Of a stretch of DNA of 22,045 nucleotides, positions 1 through 7,167 are shown one piece after another. The DNA lies in IMG/VR virus record IMGVR_UViG_3300008448_000750, positions 1-22,045 of that record. One strand, 5' to 3'. The position numbers and the translations under genes were made by a program. Origin of the DNA: a virus. The notes under the pieces were generated by a model. It searched no databases. It saw only the letters and a list, made by a program, of their open reading frames with translations, and had not been told where the DNA came from. Position 1 is the first letter of the stretch. Each line of letters begins with the position of its first letter.

Positions 1-936
1 AAACCAACATGTTAGTTCAGGCAACGACATTCCATTTTCAAATTTGTAGTCTTTCCATTCATCCCAACGGGCTAAATTTAATGAAGATAAACAACAAATA
101 AATGAATGTAATTCATCTGTATATAATGAAATTTCACTACAGATATTGGTCATTGATACTTGTAGATTATTTTTCTTGTATGCTTCAGGATTAGCATTGT
201 TGACATTATCTTCATACATGATGTATGGTTCGCCTGTTTCTAAACGTGTTTTTAGAATCTCACCCCACAATTTAATTGCTTTAGGGTCTTTATTTTCTAA
301 TTTAGTCATAAATTCATCATCAACTACAACACATTGATGTAAATTTAAACACTGTCTATTAACATCACCTTTTGGTCTACGAATTTGTAAAAATTCTTCA
401 ATATCTGGGTGGTTAATGTTTAGATTAACGGATGCTGCTCCTCTGCGAACACTACCTTGGTTTGTAGCTAAAATAGTTGAATCATAAATTTTACACCATG
501 GAACTACACCTTCAGATATTCCATTGTCTTTAATAGCTTTACCTCTACCTCTAATACGAGATACACCAATACCAACACCTCCACCTTGAGAAGATAGACG
601 CATTAGTTCTGAGTTTGCATCCGCAATACCTTCAATGCTATCTCCAACATCAATACCAAAACATGAAATGGGCATTCCACGTTCAGTACCTAAATTTGAT
701 AGTACAGGTGAGGCTAAACATAGCCAATTTTTAACCATTGCTTCATAGAAAAATGGTTGTAAATCCTTACGACGTAAACGACGTGCTGCAAATTTACTTA
801 CTCGTTTAAATGCATCGAATACATCTTCATCAGGTAATAAATAGCCTTTTGAAACCATGCTCACTGCAATGTCGTCCATAAATTCGGGATAATTTTTTCC
901 CTTAATCCAATTTGTTGTATCTATTTGTATGCTCAT
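1..936 (-). CDS. nrdA: Class Ia ribonucleotide reductase large subunit, C-terminal part cut off by the window edge
   Basis: The reading frame opens with ATG at 936-934 and stays open for 312 codons to base 1, so the rest of the gene lies outside the window. It reduces ribonucleoside diphosphates to deoxy forms together with NrdB. Visible landmarks are the first redox cysteine in PISCFGID (C92, matching E. coli C225), the glycine-rich SQGGGVGIG stretch near 116-124, and the active-site segment MTNICSEIS, where N264, C266 and E268 match E. coli N437, C439 (thiyl radical) and E441. Only 91 residues precede the redox cysteine, against about 224 in E. coli, so the N-terminal ATP-cone that senses dATP is absent. 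The gene follows an 86-codon gene after a 9-base gap, in an operon with nrdB. Confidence 0.96.
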   Translation of the reverse strand, partial: MSIQIDTTNWIKGKNYPEFMDDIAVSMVSKGYLLPDEDVFDAFKRVSKFAARRLRRKDLQPFFYEAMVKNWLCLASPVLSNLGTERGMPISCFGIDVGDSIEGIADANSELMRLSSQGGGVGIGVSRIRGRGKAIKDNGISEGVVPWCKIYDSTILATNQGSVRRGAASVNLNINHPDIEEFLQIRRPKGDVNRQCLNLHQCVVVDDEFMTKLENKDPKAIKLWGEILKTRLETGEPYIMYEDNVNNANPEAYKKNNLQVSMTNICSEISLYTDELHSFICCLSSLNLARWDEWKDYKFENGMSLPELTCWF

Positions 937-945
937 AATTTAATT

Positions 946-1206
946 TTAAAATCTGTCGTCTGCTCCTGGAGCAATAATGTGTTTTGGGTCTTTTTCTCCA
1001 AGTGAATTTAATATTTTTTCTTGTGGAATAATTTTAAAATGTACTCCTTTAATAGTTATTTCACCTCCATCTTTAAGAGTTTTCTTAAATAATGTTTCTT
1101 GTCTTTCGCTCCATTCATTGCTTAATGCAACTACTTCTGATTTCTCAGCTTGAGTACCATTGACATAAATAGTAACTCCTGATCTAATGGATTGTGGTTT
1201 TATCAT
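946..1206 (-). CDS. Small protein of unknown function between nrdB and nrdA
   Basis: This 86-residue protein sits between the two ribonucleotide reductase genes with 9-base gaps on each side, so it is almost certainly co-transcribed with them. I do not recognise the family. It has a short N-terminal beta-like stretch (SGVTIYVNG, residues 9-17), a charged helical middle (about 22-45) and a second beta-like stretch (GEITIKGVHFKII, 48-60). There is no cysteine, so it is not a glutaredoxin, although glutaredoxins often occupy this place in phage reductase operons. It also does not look like a detached ATP-cone. Position suggests a link to nucleotide metabolism, but nothing in the sequence proves it. 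Confidence 0.75.
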   Translation of the reverse strand: MIKPQSIRSGVTIYVNGTQAEKSEVVALSNEWSERQETLFKKTLKDGGEITIKGVHFKIIPQEKILNSLGEKDPKHIIAPGADDRF

Positions 1207-1215
1207 ATTTTTAGT

Positions 1216-2166
1216 TTATAAATCGTCCCAATCTGCAGTTGATTTTGCGTATGCTGTAACTCGTCCTGCAAAGAAATCTTGGTGTGTTTTACCTGATGTT
1301 AAATGTCCGAACCATTCTATTTGTTTCAATAGGTTAGGATCTATATCGTTGTAAATAGCATTGTATCCTAATTCAACTAATTTTTCGTTTGCTCTTGCTT
1401 TGATAAATGCTTTTAACTGTTCTTTAGTTAAACCTTCAATATCTCCCATCTCAAATGCTTTTTCAATAAAATCAAATTCAAGTTGAACTGAAAGCTGACA
1501 TGCTTCAACAATTTGATCTCTTAGTTCAGGTGTATCTAAGTGGGGTTGTTCTTGGAGTAGTGTTCTAAATAACCAACATCCTGCTTTTGAATGTAAAGAT
1601 TCATCACGCACACTCCACTCTACAATCTGACCTGTACCTTTCATTAAGTTGCGTAATTGAAAAGACATCAATATTGCAAATGAAGAAAACAAATTCACAC
1701 CTTCAGTAAATGCTGAAAATATTGCTAATGAAATAGCTTTTTCCTCTATTGTGTTACCTGGTACTTCAATTAGGCGTTCAATTTTAGCTTTAGATGTTTC
1801 ATCTTCCATGAATGCTTTAAAATCATCTAAACCTAGTTCCTCATTCAAACGAGCATATGCTTCAGCATGAATACTTTCAAAATCAGCAAATACACGAGCC
1901 ATTGCTTGTACTTCAGGTTTAGGAAACCAAACAGATACTTTTGTTGACCAGTAGTCGTTTACGTGTACTTCTGTTTGAGCAAACGATTTTAAAATATTTC
2001 CAATCAGATTCTTTTCAGGTTCTGTTAGTTTTAATTTCCAATCGTTTAAGTCTGAAGCCAATGGTACTTCATCTGCAAGCCAATGTGCTCTATGTTGGTT
2101 TTTGTAGAATTCGAATGCATCTTGATATTCGAATGGTTTATAGTATATTCTAGGTTCAGTGATCAT
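1216..2166 (-). CDS. nrdB: Class Ia ribonucleotide reductase small (radical) subunit
   Basis: The 316-residue protein has a complete ferritin-like R2 core. It stores the tyrosyl radical used by NrdA. The metal ligands can be followed: a likely first acidic ligand in QTEVHVNDYW (E66), E97 and H100 in FESIHAEAY, E155 in FTEGVNLFSSFA, and E189 and H192 in RDESLHSKAG. Y104 lies seven residues after E97, the same spacing as E115 to Y122 in E. coli, so a normal radical tyrosine is kept. No N-terminal ATP-cone is present; some Bacteroidota NrdB proteins carry one. The C-terminal DWDDL probably docks onto NrdA. It lies 15 bases downstream of the helicase gene and is the first reductase gene of the operon. 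Confidence 0.96.
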   Translation of the reverse strand: MITEPRIYYKPFEYQDAFEFYKNQHRAHWLADEVPLASDLNDWKLKLTEPEKNLIGNILKSFAQTEVHVNDYWSTKVSVWFPKPEVQAMARVFADFESIHAEAYARLNEELGLDDFKAFMEDETSKAKIERLIEVPGNTIEEKAISLAIFSAFTEGVNLFSSFAILMSFQLRNLMKGTGQIVEWSVRDESLHSKAGCWLFRTLLQEQPHLDTPELRDQIVEACQLSVQLEFDFIEKAFEMGDIEGLTKEQLKAFIKARANEKLVELGYNAIYNDIDPNLLKQIEWFGHLTSGKTHQDFFAGRVTAYAKSTADWDDL

Positions 2167-2181
2167 ACTTAATGTTTAGTA

Positions 2182-3564
2182 CTAAATATTGTTGTTTAGT
2201 GAAAAAAATTGTTGTGCTAAATATTCTTTATCTAATTCATCTATATCCCCAGAGAATTTAGATGAAGATCGATTACTTTTAGATATTTGCTCTTCTTCTT
2301 CCTCACTTATTTCATTTAAAATTTCAATATGACCAGTAGCAGTATCTACTCTAGCATTAAAAGACATACCATCCATTCCGTATCTATTTTTCATAAAGTG
2401 AAATCTACCTGTTCCATTTACTTTGTCTTTCTTTTGTCTTGATAAGGATAAAGCCACATCCGCAATCATAATTTTATCGTATGAACCTGCGGCTTTATCG
2501 CCTTCAATAATACTATCTTTAGCACCTGCTCGGTTTACTTGAGATACACTCCAAATTGGCAATTTAAGTTCTCGAGCTAAACCTTTGGTACTAGTATAAA
2601 TATCATCTATTTCATCTTTACGTTCACGATTTTTACGTTTTGAAGATAAAAGATCAATATAGTCAATAATAATCAAATCTGGTTTGAAATCTAAATCAAT
2701 ACATTTTTTAATATGCGATTCAATAGTTGATATTGATGCTCTCCCCATTGGATACTCACGTACAATTAAATTTCCGGGGAGTTCTGCAACAGCCTCTGAT
2801 ACTTTTTCTTTATGGTTACGAATTTTATCAACTGGGACTCTTGAGAAAAATGCATCATAACGTCTTCCTACATATGTTTCACCTAACTCTAAAGTATAGT
2901 GAATAACATTGTATCCTAATTGTACGGCATACGCTCCCATTGCTATTAATGTCCATGATTTACCACCACCTGGATTCCCAAATATCAATCCTAAATCTCC
3001 TTCACCTAATCCACCTTGGATCATTTCATTAAATATTTTCCAAGGTGTTGGGATTGGTTTTCTTTCATCTTCAATGAATCGTGATTCAATATCTTTGTTG
3101 TATTCATGGCCAATATTTTTGTCTTGACCTGAACGTAAAGCACTGTCAACTAATGTTCGAATGGAGTCATAGTCTCCTGCTTTAAGTAAATCAACCGAAT
3201 TTAGAAGCGCTTTTTTTAACTGTTGGTTTTTACAAAAATTGGTGAATTCTTCTTTAACATAAGATAAATCACTTTCATCTGAGGAACGATATGCTTCTTT
3301 AAGTTGTTCTTTAATGGATAACTGAAGTACTTCGTTTTCTACTCGTTTTAATTCTACTTTTAAAACATCCATTGTTGGATTACAATGGTATTTAGCGTAA
3401 TATTTAAGTACCTCATTTACAATCCATTTATGTGCGGTATTTGAAAAATACTCGTCTGTTAGAATGTCATTTACGTTTTGCAAAAATGGCTTATCAGTTA
3501 ATAATGCTGATATGACTTTTGTTTGAAATGAAATTCCATAATTTTCTAGTGATTGTAATGTCAT
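2182..3564 (-). CDS. dnaB: Replicative DNA helicase, DnaB / T4 gp41 family
   Basis: This 460-residue protein should be the hexameric 5'-3' helicase that unwinds the replication fork. The first ~150 residues form a helical DnaB-type N-terminal region. The RecA-fold ATPase follows: Walker A FGNPGGGKS (residues 195-203, catalytic K202), a conserved glutamate in HYTLELGE (about E226), Walker B DLIIIDYIDLL (D301), and the sensor-like segment WSVSQVNR (Q342). The HFMKNRYG segment near 389-396 fits the arginine-finger region of the family. Length matches T4 gp41 (about 475 residues). Its ATG overlaps the stop of the upstream exonuclease by 4 bases (ATGA), a sign of translational coupling. No primase gene is seen in this window. 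Confidence 0.95.
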   Translation of the reverse strand: MTLQSLENYGISFQTKVISALLTDKPFLQNVNDILTDEYFSNTAHKWIVNEVLKYYAKYHCNPTMDVLKVELKRVENEVLQLSIKEQLKEAYRSSDESDLSYVKEEFTNFCKNQQLKKALLNSVDLLKAGDYDSIRTLVDSALRSGQDKNIGHEYNKDIESRFIEDERKPIPTPWKIFNEMIQGGLGEGDLGLIFGNPGGGKSWTLIAMGAYAVQLGYNVIHYTLELGETYVGRRYDAFFSRVPVDKIRNHKEKVSEAVAELPGNLIVREYPMGRASISTIESHIKKCIDLDFKPDLIIIDYIDLLSSKRKNRERKDEIDDIYTSTKGLARELKLPIWSVSQVNRAGAKDSIIEGDKAAGSYDKIMIADVALSLSRQKKDKVNGTGRFHFMKNRYGMDGMSFNARVDTATGHIEILNEISEEEEEQISKSNRSSSKFSGDIDELDKEYLAQQFFSLNNNI

Positions 3565-4613
3565 AACTTATTTGCTTTATTGTATCTGTTAATTATATCC
3601 CAAGTATCACGCACCCAATATTCTACATTTTTCAATATATTCCCCAAACCATCTTCATGATATAAGGATAAAAACTCAGCAGTATTTAATGGATATGCGG
3701 ATTCTTTTATACAATCTAATATATAAAATTTTTCTTGATCTCCCAACATTGGATTTCCTAAATTCATAACTTTTTGATTTTTCTGTAGCTGTTCAAAATC
3801 AAATATGACTCTAGAGTATATAATGTGTTGATCGTATTTAGCTTCACAGATATTAAATATATCATCTAAAGTAACTACTTGTTCACCAAATAATTCAGGA
3901 AACAATTTTTTAAGTTTTTTGTCACCTAACCCTTTAACACCTGGAATTTTGTCAGAGCCATCTCCCATCAATGTTTTGTAGGTTAAGAAATTGTATGGTT
4001 GGACACCAAATCTATCTACAACATCTTTAGGTGTATAGAATTCTTTCTCCATTGGAGCGTACACAGTGATTCGGTTGTTAACCAATTGGAAAAAATCTTT
4101 ATCAGACGAGACAACAAATGCTCTAGTATCGGGGTGTTTTGTTGTTTCAACACTTAAAAACGCAATTACATCGTCTGCTTCTACTTTATCTATAGATATA
4201 ATTTTAACTGGTAGGCATTGTAAATAGTGGATTAAGCGAGACATTTGATCTGCTTTTGCCTCGTTTTCTTCATCTATATCGTTAAATAACTCCTTAGTCA
4301 TCTTGGTAGTATTTCTACCAGATTTGTATTCGGGGAGTAGGTTCTTCCGATTTACGGTAGAACCCACCCCATCAAATACAATGTAAACAGATGTTGGTTG
4401 AATTTGTTTAACTAAAGATCCTAATGAACGTAAAAATCCACCTAAACCTCCTATATGCGATCCTTGAGGATTGATATAGTTTAATACTGCAAAATTTCTA
4501 AAAAATAGATTAAATGCATCTATAATTAAAACTCTATGTTCGTTTTTAAGAGGAGTCTGTTCCCCACCATCTTGAATCCCATCAAGAAGTTTAAGTAAAT
4601 CTTTATTGTTCAT
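3561..4613 (-). CDS. 5'-3' exonuclease / flap nuclease (FEN family, T4 RNase H-like)
   Basis: The 350-residue protein carries the acidic metal-binding pattern of the FEN/5'-3' exonuclease family: D32 in VLIIDAFNLFF, D81 in VYIVFDGVG, E145-A-D147-D148 in KVEADDVIAFLS, D171 and D173 in SSDKDFFQLV, and D218/D221 in LMGDGSDKIPGV. A helix-hairpin-helix-like DNA-binding segment follows (GVKGLGDKKLKKLFPELFG, residues 225-243). T4 RNase H of this family removes RNA primers from Okazaki fragments, and the same role is likely here because the gene lies between the helicase and UvsX genes. It overlaps uvsX by 11 bases and the helicase gene by 4. The last ~80 residues are outside the core and I cannot assign them. 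Confidence 0.92.
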   Translation of the reverse strand: MNNKDLLKLLDGIQDGGEQTPLKNEHRVLIIDAFNLFFRNFAVLNYINPQGSHIGGLGGFLRSLGSLVKQIQPTSVYIVFDGVGSTVNRKNLLPEYKSGRNTTKMTKELFNDIDEENEAKADQMSRLIHYLQCLPVKIISIDKVEADDVIAFLSVETTKHPDTRAFVVSSDKDFFQLVNNRITVYAPMEKEFYTPKDVVDRFGVQPYNFLTYKTLMGDGSDKIPGVKGLGDKKLKKLFPELFGEQVVTLDDIFNICEAKYDQHIIYSRVIFDFEQLQKNQKVMNLGNPMLGDQEKFYILDCIKESAYPLNTAEFLSLYHEDGLGNILKNVEYWVRDTWDIINRYNKANKL

Positions 4614-5688
4614 TTTCTAATAGAGGAATATCTTTAACGTTTTCTTCCCAATCTGAATCGTCTTCAACTATTTCAAAATCTGTTGATCCTAGAATTTGAA
4701 TCCATTCATGAGCATGCTCTTTCTTGTACTTATCAATATCTGATTTTTCATCAGGAATAAATCCATGAACAGTCATAGTGATAGTACCTTTAGTAGTAAT
4801 ACCTGTAACGTGATTTTTATCACATGATACTTTAGTACGTTTTGCAAATTCTACCTCTTTACCATTTTTAGTGGCTTTATGTTTACTAGTACCACTATTT
4901 GTAATGTTTCCAAATGTTAATACAATTGTAGAATCTAAAAACATTGTTTCACCATTTTTCATTTTCATTTTAGGTTGAGCCATAATGCTTTCAGCTGGTG
5001 CAACCCAAATTTTATTGATAGCTACCATTGTATTAGTATATGGTGAGCTTTCTTTACGTGAGAGTGGGAAACGCTGGTTGATAAAGTTACCAAACTGTTG
5101 AGACATAGCTCCTGCATTCCACATAGGATTATTTTTATTTGCTTCTACACTCATTTTACATGGTATAGAACCAATACTATCCCATAAGAAACACAAATCA
5201 TATGGTAGATTTCCTTTACGTTGTTCATCTAACAGATCTGCAATAAATTCTGCTACATCCTCAATTGTGTTGAGTGAGCTTCTATCTGCATATAAGAAGA
5301 ATCCTGTATAATTGGTAATTTCTCCTGTTGTTTCATCAGCAATTGGTTCAAGTTGGAATCCCATTTGTTCAGCATGAGTCCAAGACCATTTCATTTCAGT
5401 GATGATGAATACAGGTAAAATTCCCATTTTTTGAGCACTAACAGCTAACTCTAAAAGTGCTGTTGTTTTACCAGTGTCGGAATGTCCTCTTAATAAAGTA
5501 ATGTGACCTATAGGCGCTCCAGGAATACTAAGTATATCCTGGAGAGCTGGAGAGAATGGAATCCATTTTTGTTCCTTAAACTTTACGTTATTATTAAGGG
5601 ATTTTTTCTCCTTGAATTTATCTAGGTCAAAATTTGCTTTTAATTGAGAACTAACCGCCGCCGTAAGCGAAGTTGATTTTTTAGCCAT
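4603..5688 (-). CDS. uvsX: UvsX-like RecA family recombinase
   Basis: This 361-residue protein is a RecA-fold strand-exchange ATPase. It has Walker A RGHSDTGKTT (residues 67-76, K74), a catalytic-type glutamate in FIITEMKW (E98), and Walker B DLCFLWDSIGS (D170). The region after Walker B (MSQQFGNFINQRFPLS, about 195-210) fits the family's DNA-binding loop, and the C-terminus is acidic (EDDSDWEENVKD). In T4-like phages UvsX drives recombination-dependent replication and repair together with gp32, and here it directly follows the gp32-like gene (17-base gap). T4 places uvsX close to gene 41, and the same neighbourhood is kept here with an exonuclease gene in between. Confidence 0.93.
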   Translation of the reverse strand: MAKKSTSLTAAVSSQLKANFDLDKFKEKKSLNNNVKFKEQKWIPFSPALQDILSIPGAPIGHITLLRGHSDTGKTTALLELAVSAQKMGILPVFIITEMKWSWTHAEQMGFQLEPIADETTGEITNYTGFFLYADRSSLNTIEDVAEFIADLLDEQRKGNLPYDLCFLWDSIGSIPCKMSVEANKNNPMWNAGAMSQQFGNFINQRFPLSRKESSPYTNTMVAINKIWVAPAESIMAQPKMKMKNGETMFLDSTIVLTFGNITNSGTSKHKATKNGKEVEFAKRTKVSCDKNHVTGITTKGTITMTVHGFIPDEKSDIDKYKKEHAHEWIQILGSTDFEIVEDDSDWEENVKDIPLLENEQ

Positions 5689-5705
5689 AACTTGTTTTTT
5701 AAATA

Positions 5706-6563
5706 TTAATCTTCTTCTTCGTCAAACAATGCTTCGAATTTATCTGCTTTAGATTTTTTAGCAGGTGCTTTTAATTCGTAATTGCTTTTAGCTGGAGCTG
5801 GAGATTCTTCATCGTCATCCCAAGGTAAATCATTAGGTGTAGTAGTTGCTACTGGTTCGTCACTATCTACATCTGTAGTATTCTCATCTTCTGGATTGAG
5901 CCAATTTTGAAGTGTTTCTTTCATTTTGTCAAAAGTCATTTTATATGTACTTTGAATCTCCAAAATGTCAGGTTGTTCTTCTAACCACAACTTAATATCT
6001 GATTTATCAGTACTTAGTGGGGTTGTTTTAGGTTTGATTCGGATTGATGATTTTAGACCTTGACGACCACCAATATCGCCCATTACTGCTTCAACAGTAA
6101 AATCACGACCTTCATTAATGTCAGTATAGTCACCGTAATCTTCATCATCAGCAATACCTAACAATTGCATGTAAATTTCTTTACCAAATTCCCATAGGCG
6201 TACACCTTTGTCTTCTTCTCCACGTACAATTACTGGAGCAAATACGCGCATTTTAGGTTCGAGTTTTTTAGATAATTTCCAATTTTCCTTGTCGTTGGTT
6301 TGCTTAAGTTGTTTAGCAAATTCTACAATTGGATCTTTTTCACCCCAGTTAATAAGAGCATACATTGGGAATTTAGACATTCCATAATGTAGAAATACTT
6401 CTTTGAATGGGTTGTTTTTGTCGAATTTAGATGGAACAATTCGAATCTGATACTTGCCTTCTTGTTTTGGCTTCCAAAGGTACTTTGAATAATCGACCTT
6501 TTCTTTCTTTTGCCCGGATGTTTGAAGGGCGCTAAGTTTGTTTTTGATTGATTTTAAATCCAT
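5706..6563 (-). CDS. 32: gp32-like single-stranded DNA binding protein
   Basis: The 285-residue protein has the three-part layout of T4 gp32. There is a basic N-terminal segment (DLKSIKNKLSALQTSGQKK) of the type used for cooperative self-binding, then an OB-like core beginning near YLWKPKQEGKYQIRIVPSK (residues 29-47), then a long acidic C-terminal tail (about 225-285, ending FEALFDEEED) that would bind replication partners. The aromatic and basic core (FLHYGMSKFP, RVFAPVIVRGEEDKGVRLWEFGKEIY) resembles gp32 homologues. It contains no cysteine, so the His-Cys3 zinc site of T4 gp32 is missing. It sits upstream of uvsX after a 140-base gap that may hold its own promoter and leader. Confidence 0.88.
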   Translation of the reverse strand: MDLKSIKNKLSALQTSGQKKEKVDYSKYLWKPKQEGKYQIRIVPSKFDKNNPFKEVFLHYGMSKFPMYALINWGEKDPIVEFAKQLKQTNDKENWKLSKKLEPKMRVFAPVIVRGEEDKGVRLWEFGKEIYMQLLGIADDEDYGDYTDINEGRDFTVEAVMGDIGGRQGLKSSIRIKPKTTPLSTDKSDIKLWLEEQPDILEIQSTYKMTFDKMKETLQNWLNPEDENTTDVDSDEPVATTTPNDLPWDDDEESPAPAKSNYELKAPAKKSKADKFEALFDEEED

Positions 6564-6703
6564 ATTACTTGGTTTTTATAAATTACTATTTAAATATACT
6601 ACAATTTTTTTGGTAGGCCAAATTTTAACTTATAAACAAGTTCTTAGAATGCCTTTTTAGTATGTAGTGTGACGCTTAGTATTGTTCGTACCAGTATGGT
6701 GTG
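6564..6703 (-). promoter_or_regulatory. 140-base gap upstream of the gp32-like gene; probable promoter and leader
   Basis: This is one of the two longest gaps in the replication half. On the coding strand it holds an AT-rich stretch close to the gene, reading TTGTAGTATATTTAAATAG about 23-41 bases before the ATG, which could supply a -10-like element. An inverted repeat AACTT-N6-AAGTT lies at 6627-6642. There is no U-tract hairpin after the upstream gene. In T4 the gp32 message is translationally autoregulated through a folded, AU-rich leader. A similar control is possible here but is only an inference. No small ORF is convincing. Confidence 0.35.
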
Positions 6704-7162
6704 TTATAAGTCTATAATCTTATAGATTTTGGTATTTAGTTGTTTAACTTCCCCATGTTGGGTTAATAAAATGCAATTACGATAATTCTGCCAATCTATT
6801 TTATATGTTGGATCACTTATACCCCCATTCAATTTTCTAATCAAATCGTTCAATGCATTTATGGTGTATAAGGTATTTGATTCTTTTTTGCGGTGAACTA
6901 GAATAGTATTTGAAGGAATAGTTCCTACGTTTCCTTGTTCTACGTTGTAAGTAATAACATATTCGTCTGTACTTTTAACAAAAAGGACAAACATTTTATT
7001 GTACATAATTTCGTATGTAGAAGCTAGATGATCAATTAAATCATCTAACTGGACCTGCTGTGTAAATGTAGCAAAAAGCCTGTTGTTCATAGAGTTATCT
7101 TCAGTAATAAAGTCATACTGATTATAAATATCAACAAGGGGTTCAAACGCGATACTATCCAT
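6704..7162 (-). CDS. Protein of unknown function paired with the DNA polymerase gene
   Basis: This 152-residue protein starts 5 bases after the polymerase stop codon, so the two genes are very likely co-transcribed. I do not recognise the family. It has no signal peptide, no membrane segment and only one cysteine (in NCILL, near residue 130). Alternating hydrophobic stretches (MFVLFVKSTDEYVITYNV at about 57-74, and CILLTQHGEVKQLNTKIYKIIDL at the C-terminus) suggest a small mixed alpha/beta fold. An acidic exonuclease motif of the DxE type is not evident, so I see no support for it being the proofreading subunit that the polymerase lacks. An internal Met at residue 25 (NSMNNRLF) is an alternative start. 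Confidence 0.72.
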   Translation of the reverse strand: MDSIAFEPLVDIYNQYDFITEDNSMNNRLFATFTQQVQLDDLIDHLASTYEIMYNKMFVLFVKSTDEYVITYNVEQGNVGTIPSNTILVHRKKESNTLYTINALNDLIRKLNGGISDPTYKIDWQNYRNCILLTQHGEVKQLNTKIYKIIDL

Positions 7163-7167
7163 AACTA

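Noticed and set aside
146-337. Plus-strand frame of 63 codons at the left edge
   Set aside because: It lies opposite the nrdA frame, which carries strong conserved motifs over the same bases.
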